Origin: Gaiella sp038230035
GTDB lineage: Bacteria; Actinomycetota; Thermoleophilia; Gaiellales; Gaiellaceae
DNA: 64,000 bases
Assembly (NCBI GenBank): GCA_038230035.1
Contig: JBBRNX010000018.1
Location: 1 to 64,000, forward strand
Direction of reading: 5' to 3'
Shown: piece after piece, positions 7,920-14,875 of the stretch
Layout of the letters: every line of letters begins with the position of its first letter
Numbering within the stretch: position 1 is the stretch's first letter
Notes under the pieces: generated by a model
What the model was told of the DNA's origin: nothing
The model's database searches: none
Seen by the model: only the letters and a program-made list of their open reading frames with translations
Made by a program: the position numbers and the translations under genes

Positions 7920-7952
7920 GGAAGAAGGAGCTCGTAGCTTGGTGAAGAGTCT

Positions 7953-8639
7953 TTGAGACCCAGACGCCGTCCCGAGGACAGGACACGTCCTGTCGTCCAG
8001 CAGGACCGGATCAACGAGCAGATACGCGTGCCAAACGTCCGGCTCGTGGATTCGGACGGAGCGCAGATCGGCATCAAGCCGACGAGCGAGGCGCTGGAGT
8101 ACGCGTTCGGCAAGAACCTCGACCTCGTCGAGGTCGCCGCGAATGCCGACCCTCCCGTCGCACGGGTGATGGATTACGGGAAGTACCGCTACGAGCAGGA
8201 GCAGAAGGCGAAGCTCGCACGCAAGCACCAGTTGCAGATCCTGATCAAGGAGATCAAGCTCAGACCCAAAATCGGAATCCACGACTACGAGACGAAGAAG
8301 GGCCACGTCGTCCGCTTTCTGAATCAGCGGGCGAAGGTGAAGGTCACGATCATGTTCCGGGGACGGGAGAACCTCCATCCGGAACGGGGTCGCGATCTCC
8401 TGCTCCGTCTCGCCGACGACGTCAAGGAGCTCGGCCTGATCGAACAGCCACCGCTCCAGGACGGCCGCAACATGGTCATGGTTCTCGGACCGACGAAGAA
8501 CGCAGGAGTGAAATCAGATGCCAAAGGTGAAAACGGGGAGCGGAGCGAAGAAGCGCTTCAAGGTGAGCGGAGCGGGGAAGATCCTGCGCCGCCACGCGAT
8601 GAAGAGCCACAATCTCGAGCACAAGACGTCGAAGCGTAA
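7953..8639 (+). CDS. infC: Translation initiation factor IF-3
   Basis: IF-3 binds the 30S subunit and monitors start-codon pairing. The N-domain ('RINEQIRVPNVRLVDSDG'), the linker and the C-domain ('KEIKLRPKIGIHDYETK', 'VKVTIMFRGREN', 'PLQDGRNMVMVLGPTK') are complete by about residue 182. A further 46-residue acidic tail follows and overlaps rpmI by 122 nt in another frame. The start codon is TTG, and the family is known for rare start codons used in autoregulation. A 4-codon mini-ORF (GTG at 7942) with the nearest strong Shine-Dalgarno site (aaggag) ends across this TTG. Confidence 0.95.
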   Translation: MRPRRRPEDRTRPVVQQDRINEQIRVPNVRLVDSDGAQIGIKPTSEALEYAFGKNLDLVEVAANADPPVARVMDYGKYRYEQEQKAKLARKHQLQILIKEIKLRPKIGIHDYETKKGHVVRFLNQRAKVKVTIMFRGRENLHPERGRDLLLRLADDVKELGLIEQPPLQDGRNMVMVLGPTKNAGVKSDAKGENGERSEEALQGERSGEDPAPPRDEEPQSRAQDVEA

Positions 8640-8715
8640 GCGCGGGTTCCGCAAGGACAACCCGGTTGCGCCCGCCGACGTCAAGAACGTCAAGAAGCTC
8701 CTGGGGCTCAAGTAG
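8518..8715 (+). CDS. rpmI: 50S ribosomal protein L35
   Basis: A 65-aa, highly basic protein matching bacterial bL35: 'MPKVKTGSGAKKRFKVSGAG', 'HAMKSHNLEHKTSKRKRGFR', ending 'VKKLLGLK'. It binds 23S rRNA in the large subunit. A Shine-Dalgarno site (ggag) lies before the ATG. The gene is translated while nested inside the end of the infC frame and precedes rplT, the standard infC-rpmI-rplT order. An unusually structured spacer separates it from rplT. Confidence 0.97.
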   Translation: MPKVKTGSGAKKRFKVSGAGKILRRHAMKSHNLEHKTSKRKRGFRKDNPVAPADVKNVKKLLGLK

Positions 8716-8738
8716 TGGGCCTCCAGGCAACAATTAGT

Positions 8739-8853
8739 GCGCCTCAGTCGTGCGAGACGCAGTGCATTGCGTCGTCCTCGGCCGCATCCGGGCTCACCAG
8801 CCCGAACGCGACCTGCGTCCTAGCACTGCTTGCGTCTCGCACGACTGAGGCGC
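8739..8853 (+). promoter_or_regulatory. 115-nt inverted-repeat element between rpmI and rplT
   Basis: Two perfectly complementary 23-nt arms (8739-8761, starting gcgcctcagtcg, and 8831-8853) enclose a 69-nt insert. The insert has its own perfect hairpin cgggct-cacc-agcccg (8789-8804) and further pairing (agtgc/gcact). The rplT Shine-Dalgarno site (aggagg) follows 14-20 nt after the right arm. It could be an autoregulatory RNA for L20 synthesis or a small inverted-repeat mobile element. The sequence alone does not decide. Confidence 0.7.
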
Positions 8854-8878
8854 GAAATCGTCACCAGGAGGCCCACTA

Positions 8879-9247
8879 ATGCCACGCGTCAAGCGATCAG
8901 TCGCCGCGCGCAAGAAGCGCCGCAAGGTTCTCGAGCAGGCCAAGGGTTACTGGGGTCTCAAGAACTCGCATTACACCTACGCGAAGGAGCAGGTCGAGCA
9001 CTCGCTCGTCTACGCGTACCGCGACCGCAAGAACAAGAAGCGCACCTTCCGGCAGCTCTGGATCATCCGGATCAACGCGGCAGCGCGCCAGCACGGGCTC
9101 TCGTACAACCGCTTCATCGCCGGCGTGCACGCGGCGGGAATCGAGCTCGACCGCAAGTCGCTTGCCGACATCGCGGTGAGCGATCCGGCGGCGTTCGCAG
9201 CGATCGCGGCCTCGGCGAAGGCGGCGTTGGAGTCCACGGCCGCCTGA
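8879..9247 (+). CDS. rplT: 50S ribosomal protein L20
   Basis: A 122-aa bL20, an early-assembly 23S rRNA-binding protein. The basic N-terminal extension 'MPRVKRSVAARKKRRKVLEQ' and 'AKGYWGLKNSHYTYAKEQVE' are followed by the globular domain 'FRQLWIIRINAAARQHGLSY'. Length and motifs are normal. It starts after an aggagg Shine-Dalgarno site that lies just past the large inverted repeat. In several bacteria L20 represses its own operon by binding mRNA that mimics its 23S site, which makes that repeat interesting. Confidence 0.97.
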   Translation: MPRVKRSVAARKKRRKVLEQAKGYWGLKNSHYTYAKEQVEHSLVYAYRDRKNKKRTFRQLWIIRINAAARQHGLSYNRFIAGVHAAGIELDRKSLADIAVSDPAAFAAIAASAKAALESTAA

Positions 9248-10209
9248 GCGCTCGGCTCCGAGGGCTCTTTCTTCAGCAGGCGGACGCCTGCGAGGTGACC
9301 GGCTCGCCGCTCTACGCGGCGGTGTGCCGGCGCCTCGCGGGCGCGCCGATCGTTGACGAGGTCGCTCCCGACGAGCGTTGGGATCTACCGCTTCGGGTTC
9401 TCGGCGCGCTTCACTATCTTGCTCTCGCCGACGGATTCGATCCCTGGGCCGAGCCGGAAGCGGTGATCGCCGAGCACCGTACCTGGCTCGCAGAGTTCCT
9501 CTCGACCCGGCGTGTACAGACGAACGAAGTGCAGCGGGCGTGGGCGCTACTGCCGGCGTTCCTCTCCCTCGACGCGCGGCGGCTCGACCTACTCGAACTC
9601 GGGCCGAGTGCCGGCCTGAACCTCGTCTGGGACCGCCACCGCTATCGCTATGCGAACGGCTCGTGGGGGCCGCGGGATGCCGCGCTACAGCTGACGGGCG
9701 ACGAGCGTGCGCCGGTGCCGGGTGAACTGCTGGCGCGGTCGGTCGAGGTGGTGCGCAGGCGCGGGGTCGATCTCGAGCCCGTGGATGCGACGACGGACGA
9801 AGGTGCGCGCCTGCTCCGCTGCTTCGTGTGGGCCGATCAGACCGAGCGCCTACAGCGGCTCGACGGTGCGATCGAAGCCTTGCGGCTGGAACCCCCAAAC
9901 CTGGTCCGGGGCGATTACGTCGATCTGGTGCTGCCGCTGCTTCGAGATCGGGTTGACGACGCCTTGCCGGTTGTCTTTCAGACCGCGTCCACCCAGTACC
10001 TCACCGAGGAGCGGTATGCAGATCTCCTGGACGCGCTTCGGTCGGCGCCGCGCCCGCTTGCCTGGATCTCGACGCGCCGCAACGCGGAGGAGGAACGCGG
10101 TCAGAGCGGCGGCTACGAGCTCGAGGTCGCGTTCTGGCCCAAGCACGGGCGGCGGCTTGCGGCGCGGATGGGCTACCACGGGCAATGGCTCGAGTGGCAC
10201 GACCTCTAG
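9244..10209 (+). CDS. DUF2332 family protein
   Basis: A 321-aa protein of the DUF2332 family, common in actinobacteria and of unknown function. Landmarks are 'QQADACEVTGSPLYAAVCRR', 'LALADGFDPWAEPEAVIA', 'LLELGPSAGLNLVWDRHRYR' (resembling a Rossmann-like GxSAGLN motif), 'VVFQTASTQYLTEERYADLL' and a C-terminal 'MGYHGQWLEWHDL'. No ATG or GTG lies near the family's usual start. The likely start is the CTG at 9244, whose bases overlap the rplT stop (CTGA), suggesting translational coupling. A GTG at 9295 is the fallback. Confidence 0.8.
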   Translation: MSARLRGLFLQQADACEVTGSPLYAAVCRRLAGAPIVDEVAPDERWDLPLRVLGALHYLALADGFDPWAEPEAVIAEHRTWLAEFLSTRRVQTNEVQRAWALLPAFLSLDARRLDLLELGPSAGLNLVWDRHRYRYANGSWGPRDAALQLTGDERAPVPGELLARSVEVVRRRGVDLEPVDATTDEGARLLRCFVWADQTERLQRLDGAIEALRLEPPNLVRGDYVDLVLPLLRDRVDDALPVVFQTASTQYLTEERYADLLDALRSAPRPLAWISTRRNAEEERGQSGGYELEVAFWPKHGRRLAARMGYHGQWLEWHDL

Positions 10210-10219
10210 AGTCTTCAGC

Positions 10220-10600
10220 GTGGATCAGGCCGTCAGAAGCGCGCTCGAGACCCACGGCACGATCGAGATCACGACGACGGGAGCAAAGAGCGGCGTGCCT
10301 CGTCGAACCGAGATCTGGTTCCTCCATCTCGCCGGCCGGACGTTCATCACAGGCACGCCGGGTCGGCGCAACTGGTACGCCAACGTACTCGCGCACGACG
10401 GGTTCACGTTCCATCTCAAGGAGTCGATAGCCGCGGATCTTCCGGCGCGAGCTGTGCCAGTCCACGACGAGGCCACGCGACGCTGGGTGTTCTCGCAGCC
10501 GCATCCTTGGAACGACTGGTACCACGGCGAAGCCTCGCTCGAAGAGCTCGTCTCGAGCGCGCCGATGGTCGAAGTCTTCTTCGGCGAAGGCAGCGCGTGA
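10220..10600 (+). CDS. Nitroreductase/deazaflavin-dependent oxidoreductase-like (DDN family) protein
   Basis: A 126-aa split-beta-barrel protein related to the F420-dependent DDN family (DUF385). It shows 'HGTIEITTTGAKSGVPRRTE' (the T.G..SG..R basic pattern for cofactor phosphates), 'WFLHLAGRTFITGTPGRRNW' and 'YANVLAHDGFTFHL'. The relatives use F420 or flavin to reduce quinones and other substrates; the substrate here is unknown. The GTG start at 10220 lies 10 bp after the DUF2332 stop, and its own stop overlaps the next gene's GTG (GTGA), so the three genes are probably one operon. Confidence 0.82.
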   Translation: MDQAVRSALETHGTIEITTTGAKSGVPRRTEIWFLHLAGRTFITGTPGRRNWYANVLAHDGFTFHLKESIAADLPARAVPVHDEATRRWVFSQPHPWNDWYHGEASLEELVSSAPMVEVFFGEGSA

Positions 10601-11286
10601 TCACGTCACGGGACAACGCGAAACTCGTTCTCCTGCGCAAATTGCAGCAGCGGAAGCATCGCGAGGAGACCGGGCTGTTCGCCGGCGAGGGTGAGGATCT
10701 CGTGGACGCCGCGCAGGCCGCGGGCATCGAGCCGGTCGAGCTGCTCGTTGCCGGCGAGACCGTCCTGCCGGAGCTGCTCGCCGGGGTGTCGACCCTGCCG
10801 CACCCGGCACGGGTGATCGGCATCTACCGCGCTGCCGATCTGCCCCGCGGGACAAGAGAAACCGTTTTGGCACTGTGGGAAATTGGCGACCCTGGCAACG
10901 TGGGAACTCTGCTCCGGACAGCCGACGCGTTCGGCGCCGGCGTCGCACTGTCTCCGGGCTGCGCGGATCCCCTCGGGCCGAAGGCTATCCGGGCCTCGGC
11001 CGGCGCCGTGTTCCGCGTCCCGCTGCTCGCCTGGGACAAGGTTCCCGGCCGGAGAATCGCGCTGGTGGCGCACGGTGGAGCACCACTCGCCGACCTGGCC
11101 GTCGAGCCGCCAGTGACGCTGTTCCTCGGCAGCGAGCGAGACGGGCTACCGGATAGCCTGGTCGCCGGCTGTGAGCGGGCGACGATCGCGCTTCCCGGGT
11201 CTGCCGAGTCGCTCAACGTCGCCGCGGCCGGTGCGATCGCGCTCTACGAGCTCTCTAGCCGACGCTCCGCTGCCAACGTGCGGTAG
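10597..11286 (+). CDS. TrmH/SpoU-family RNA 2'-O-methyltransferase
   Basis: A 229-aa SPOUT enzyme. An N-terminal substrate-binding domain ('ITSRDNAKLVLLRKLQQRKH', 'GLFAGEGEDLVDAA') leads to the knotted catalytic domain with motif 1 'LWEIGDPGNVGTLLRTADAF', motif 2 'TLFLGSERDGLP' and motif 3 'ATIALPGSAESLNVAAAGAI'. These are the classic SpoU motifs N-x-G-x-x-x-R-x-A, G-x-E-x-x-G-(I/L) and (I/L)P-x-x-(G)-x-x-S-L-N-V. It uses SAM to 2'-O-methylate rRNA or tRNA, probably 23S rRNA given the ribosomal neighbourhood. Its 3' end overlaps a small gene on the other strand. Confidence 0.9.
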   Translation: MITSRDNAKLVLLRKLQQRKHREETGLFAGEGEDLVDAAQAAGIEPVELLVAGETVLPELLAGVSTLPHPARVIGIYRAADLPRGTRETVLALWEIGDPGNVGTLLRTADAFGAGVALSPGCADPLGPKAIRASAGAVFRVPLLAWDKVPGRRIALVAHGGAPLADLAVEPPVTLFLGSERDGLPDSLVAGCERATIALPGSAESLNVAAAGAIALYELSSRRSAANVR

Positions 11287-11381
11287 TGCTCGATTGCGGC
11301 GCGTAGCCGTTTGTTCAGAGGATCGTTACGCAACCATTCCTGATGGCGGCGATCAAGCTTCTTCCGCTTCTTCGGGTCCAT
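11244..11381 (-). CDS. Small basic hypothetical protein (45 aa)
   Basis: An ATG at 11381 with a strong Shine-Dalgarno site (gaggagg, 5 nt away) encodes a 45-aa, strongly basic, helix-prone peptide: 'MDPKKRKKLDRRHQEWLRND', ending 'YRTLAAERRLESS'. It overlaps the end of a 42-aa acidic ORF by 29 nt and the tail of the rRNA methylase gene (opposite strand) by 43 nt. I do not recognise the family. The ribosome-binding site and sensible amino-acid content make it a likely real gene, possibly nucleic-acid binding. Confidence 0.55.
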   Translation of the reverse strand: MDPKKRKKLDRRHQEWLRNDPLNKRLRAAIEHYRTLAAERRLESS

Positions 11382-11481
11382 CGTCGTCCTCCTCGTCCAC
11401 GACGCTTACCAGATAGTCGACGCCTGCTCGAATGTCGAACAGCGCTTCGAGAATCAGAGTCGTCGCCTCGGGATCGTCCAC
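11353..11481 (-). CDS. Small acidic hypothetical protein (42 aa)
   Basis: A GTG at 11481 opens a 42-aa ORF, 'MDDPEATTLILEALFDIRAG', then 'VDYLVSVVDEEDDDGPEEAEEA'. It has a regular amphipathic helix (LILEALFDIRAGVDYLV) and an extremely acidic tail. The tail's codons contain the Shine-Dalgarno site and start codon of the next, basic ORF, so the pair is translationally coupled. I do not recognise it with certainty, but helix-plus-acidic-tail micro-proteins of this type occur in actinobacteria. Confidence 0.5.
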   Translation of the reverse strand: MDDPEATTLILEALFDIRAGVDYLVSVVDEEDDDGPEEAEEA

Positions 11482-11534
11482 CGAGCCATGGTGCCCACAC
11501 TGATGACGGCGCGCAAGATGTCCGAGTTGGACGG

Positions 11535-13430
11535 CTAGCCGAAGCCGCCGCCCCCGCCACCACCGCCCCCTCCGCCGCCGCCCGAGAAGCCGCCGCCGAA
11601 GCCGCCGGAGCCTGACGACGGCGGTGCGAGCGCCGAGCCGAAGCCCGACGCCAGATCGTTGATCGCGAACGAGGAGAGGCCCGAGCCTAGGCCTGCATTT
11701 GCCGAGATCCAGTAGATCGAGCTCGCGTCATGGAACTCGGCCGGCATCGCGAGATGCGCGGCTTGGAGAACACGGTCCGCGATGCCGAAGGCGATCCCGT
11801 AGACGAGATAGCGCTCCCAGAGCTCGAGCGTCGCCGGCGCCGCATCCTGGAGGCGTGGGAAGTCGGTCAGGTAGTGGCGGAACGCGTCCCAGCGCTCGGC
11901 TTCGGCCTCGGCGTCGGGCGAACGGCGCCGCCAGAGACGGCGCTGCGACAGTCCGGCGAGTAAGAGCGCGGCGTTGACGAGCGCACACACGCCGAAAGCG
12001 ACGAGCACGACGTCACGCCAGCGTGGATAGACCGGGCGCCAGCTGCTGATCCCGATCCAGAGGAGGGCGACCCCGACCACCACGAACACGAGCAGTCCGA
12101 GGCCGAGCGGCACGGCGCCAGCTGAAACGAACCACGAGCGCCGGGCCGTCTCGGCGTCGATCGCGCTCTTGAAGGCGGTGAAGCGCGGTGCCATCGACTC
12201 CCGGTCACCCTCGATCTTCTCGCGGAACGCAGACAGTCGCTCGCTCCCGTTGTCGAGCACGTGATCGACGACGCTGGCGACCTTCTGCTCCCACGGCGCG
12301 AGGTCTTCGGGCCGTTCTCCCGGCGCCAGCTCGAGGTCGGCGAGCTGCTCGGTGTGCAGCCCGCCCCAGGTCGATCGTTCCGTGGTGACGTGCTCGGCCT
12401 TGTAGACCTTGCGCCGGATCAAATCGAAGAGCGTGGCTGTGAACTCGAGCGACCCGGCGGTGCCGCCCTGCGCGAGCAGCCGAGGAACAAGTGCCGGGGC
12501 GGTGTCGGTCGGCGGCTCCTGCTCGTACTCGCGGTCGTACGAGGTCTTGCGCTCGCGGCCGAAAAACCACCAGACGCTCTGCAGCACGAGCAGGGCAGGA
12601 AGGAGCCCGAGAGCCAGGAGCACGAGCAGCGTCCGCAGGACGTGACGCTTGGCGTTGTCGATCCGGTCGTGGTCGCGCTGGTACGCGGCAGCATCGGTGG
12701 TCTCCTCCGCGACGATCTTCTCGAGACCCTCGCCTGATGCAACCTTCATGCCTGCCGTCGATGCAAAGGCCGCCCGCGGGATGACCACGCGGAGCTCGAC
12801 GAACTGGCGCGCCGGGACGTTGAGTGCCCGCAGCGTTGCGACCCTGCCGGCTAGCGCCACGTCGCCTCGGACGTAGACGGGATGGCCCCAGCCGCGGAGG
12901 ATCTTGCCGGGCGCGGTGAGGGTCGCTGTCAGGCGCGACAACCCGACCGACCACTGCTTACCCCACACCTGAAGGTTCACATCGACGACGTCGTCATATG
13001 CGACGGCGAGGCCCGAGAGCCGGTAGTGCAAGCGGAACACGCGTGGCTCGTCGAGCGCCTGGAAGTGCCAGACAATGCTGACTCCCTGTGAGGTCTTCGC
13101 GACACCGAAGGTCCCTGGCGTGAGGTCGGGCTGTCTCTCGGTCGAGCCGTTCGGCGCGTACGACGTCCCGCTCTCGGACACGGCGACCTGGTCGATCGAC
13201 TCGCCGGCCCGGAGCGGGATGTCGCGAAAGCCAAAGGTGAACCGCCCGCTGAACGCGACTCTGATCTCCTCGTCGACGATCAGGCTGCCGTCCGGCTGGA
13301 CGACCGTCCGCACCGAAGCATTGGGAAGTGAGTAGGACTGGGCGCCTGCCGGGGAGGCGACGAGAAGCGAGAGAAGCGCGACCGCAACCGCGGTCGTGAG
13401 CCCGAGTCCGCTACGCGCTCGGCGTGTCAC
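11535..13430 (-). CDS. DUF2207 domain-containing membrane protein
   Basis: A 631-aa protein. It has a signal peptide (about 1-30, 'LLSLLVASPAGAQS') and an extracytoplasmic beta-rich DUF2207 domain ('VVQPDGSLIVDEEIRVAFSG', 'FTFGFRDIPLRAGESID'). A transmembrane segment lies at about 268-292 ('LLVLLALGLLPALLVLQSVW') and two more at about 435-490. The tail is glycine-rich, ending in a run of glycines and 'GGFG'. It overlaps lemA by 20 nt, and the LemA-DUF2207 pairing is common. Function is unknown, presumably in the cell envelope. The extreme Gly tail is typical of the family. Confidence 0.88.
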   Translation of the reverse strand: MTRRARSGLGLTTAVAVALLSLLVASPAGAQSYSLPNASVRTVVQPDGSLIVDEEIRVAFSGRFTFGFRDIPLRAGESIDQVAVSESGTSYAPNGSTERQPDLTPGTFGVAKTSQGVSIVWHFQALDEPRVFRLHYRLSGLAVAYDDVVDVNLQVWGKQWSVGLSRLTATLTAPGKILRGWGHPVYVRGDVALAGRVATLRALNVPARQFVELRVVIPRAAFASTAGMKVASGEGLEKIVAEETTDAAAYQRDHDRIDNAKRHVLRTLLVLLALGLLPALLVLQSVWWFFGRERKTSYDREYEQEPPTDTAPALVPRLLAQGGTAGSLEFTATLFDLIRRKVYKAEHVTTERSTWGGLHTEQLADLELAPGERPEDLAPWEQKVASVVDHVLDNGSERLSAFREKIEGDRESMAPRFTAFKSAIDAETARRSWFVSAGAVPLGLGLLVFVVVGVALLWIGISSWRPVYPRWRDVVLVAFGVCALVNAALLLAGLSQRRLWRRRSPDAEAEAERWDAFRHYLTDFPRLQDAAPATLELWERYLVYGIAFGIADRVLQAAHLAMPAEFHDASSIYWISANAGLGSGLSSFAINDLASGFGSALAPPSSGSGGFGGGFSGGGGGGGGGGGGGFG

Positions 13431-14073
13431 TCGGCGCCGCGGGCTGGTCGCCCTCGGAGCTGCTCACTGGCGCTGGGGTTACTGGCACGGGGGTTTCTGG
13501 CGCAGCGTCGGTCGGCGAGAAGCTGACGTGGGGCACCTCGCGCTCGGCGGTCTCGGTGACCTCGAAGAACTCGCGCTTTGTGAATCCAAACGAGTTCGCG
13601 AGGATCACCGCCGGGAACGTCTGGATCGCGTTGTTGAAGGTCAACACGGTGTCGTTGTAGACCTGGCGTGAGACCGCGACCTTGTTCTCGGTGTCGCTGA
13701 GCTGACCCTGCAGTTCGAGGAAGTTCTGGCTCGCCTTCAGCTCGGGATACGCCTCGGCGACGACGAACAGCCGGCCGAGCGCCTGACCGAGGATGCCTTC
13801 GGCCTGCGCGGTCGCGGCCGGGCCTTTTGCGTTCTGGGCGGCGGTTCGTGCCGCCGTGACCGCCTCGAATGTGCCGCGCTCGTGGGCGGCATAGCCCTTC
13901 ACGGTCTCGATCAGGTTCGGGATCAGGTCCCAGCGCCGTTTGAGCTGCACCTCGATCTGCGCCCACGCGTTGTCGACGCGGTTCCGCGAGCGAACGAGCC
14001 CGTTGTACATCGCGATCACCCACACCACGAGGATGACGAGGACCGCGACGATCACGAGAACGACCCAGAGCAT
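13411..14073 (-). CDS. LemA family protein
   Basis: A 220-aa protein with an N-terminal membrane anchor ('MLWVVLVIVAVLVILVVWVI') and the LemA helical domain: 'YNGLVRSRNRVDNAWAQIEV', 'LKRRWDLIPNLIETVKGYAA', 'AYPELKASQNFLELQGQLSD', 'VSRQVYNDTVLTFNNAIQTF'. It ends with a Pro/Ser-rich tail of about 45 residues. LemA proteins are membrane-anchored with unknown function. The start lies 6 nt after a TAGGCT hexamer on the minus strand and is probably leaderless. It is divergent from the MOSC gene, with start codons only 28 bp apart. Confidence 0.93.
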   Translation of the reverse strand: MLWVVLVIVAVLVILVVWVIAMYNGLVRSRNRVDNAWAQIEVQLKRRWDLIPNLIETVKGYAAHERGTFEAVTAARTAAQNAKGPAATAQAEGILGQALGRLFVVAEAYPELKASQNFLELQGQLSDTENKVAVSRQVYNDTVLTFNNAIQTFPAVILANSFGFTKREFFEVTETAEREVPHVSFSPTDAAPETPVPVTPAPVSSSEGDQPAAPSDTPSA

Positions 14074-14079
14074 GGCGCC

Positions 14080-14095
14080 AGCCTACGGGTAGGCT
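14080..14095. promoter_or_regulatory. Palindromic divergent promoter of lemA and MOSC genes
   Basis: agccta-cggg-taggct is a perfect inverted repeat. Each arm read on its own strand is TAGGCT, a -10 hexamer lying exactly 6 nt before the respective start codon (lemA ATG at 14073, MOSC ATG at 14102). Both genes would be leaderless, and RNA polymerase could occupy only one at a time. Confidence 0.55.
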
Positions 14096-14101
14096 CGAAC
14101 G

Positions 14102-14866
14102 ATGGCAACCGGGAGCAGCGGGGTCGCCGTGACAGTCCGGAGAATCAACGTCACGCCGGTGAAGGGATTGGCGCTCGGCAACCCCGAGTCGGTCGAGCTG
14201 ACGCCGTCAGGTGCGCGGGACGACCGCCGCTTCTTCCTCGTCTCGGCGGACGGGCGGCTCGTGAACGGCAAGCGGATCGGCGGCGGCCTCAACCTCGCAC
14301 GCGCGGAGTGGGTCGGGGCGGAAGGTGTGCTCTCGATCACCATGCCGGGCGGCGAGGTGATTCGCGATGCAGTGCAACTCGGCGAGCCGACCTCGACCGT
14401 GATCTACGGTCGCGCGATACCGGGTCGCGAAGTCGTCGGGCCGTTCCACGAAACGCTGTCCGCCTTGGCCGGGATGCCGGTGACGCTGATCGAGCGGGAT
14501 GGGCGATCGTGGGCGACCGACTCGCAACCCGCGACGCTCGTCTCACAGGCGTCGCTCGACGAGTTCGGCGGCGACGGTCGCCGGTTCCGCATGCTGCTCG
14601 AGCTGGACGGGCTCGAGCCGTACGGCGAGGATGCGTGGAGCGGCAGGCGCGTTCGCGTTGGCGAGGTCACGCTGCTCGTCGGGCCGCCGACACCGCGGTG
14701 CGCGCTGCCGTCCTACAACCCGGACGACGCGAGACGCGATCGCGACATGCTGCGCGACATTCTCGCCCGCCGTGTCGCGATCGACGGTGAGCCGTGCCTC
14801 GGTGTGTTCGCCGAGGTCGACGTGCCCGGTGTTGTGCGGGTTGGCGACCGCTTCGAGCCTGTCTAG
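14102..14866 (+). CDS. MOSC domain-containing protein
   Basis: A 254-aa protein with an N-terminal MOSC beta-barrel ('VRRINVTPVKGLALGNPESV', 'DDRRFFLVSADGRLVNGKR') and a C-terminal MOSC domain ('RFRMLLELDGLEPYGEDAWS', 'VGPPTPRCALPSYNP'). The Cys in PRCALP is the conserved MOSC cysteine that can ligate molybdenum or sulfur. Relatives include the amidoxime-reducing component and molybdenum-cofactor sulfurase C-domains. No partner reductase is adjacent, so the substrate is unknown. The ATG lies 6 nt after TAGGCT without a Shine-Dalgarno site. Confidence 0.9.
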   Translation: MATGSSGVAVTVRRINVTPVKGLALGNPESVELTPSGARDDRRFFLVSADGRLVNGKRIGGGLNLARAEWVGAEGVLSITMPGGEVIRDAVQLGEPTSTVIYGRAIPGREVVGPFHETLSALAGMPVTLIERDGRSWATDSQPATLVSQASLDEFGGDGRRFRMLLELDGLEPYGEDAWSGRRVRVGEVTLLVGPPTPRCALPSYNPDDARRDRDMLRDILARRVAIDGEPCLGVFAEVDVPGVVRVGDRFEPV

Positions 14867-14875
14867 CGGCGTCGG

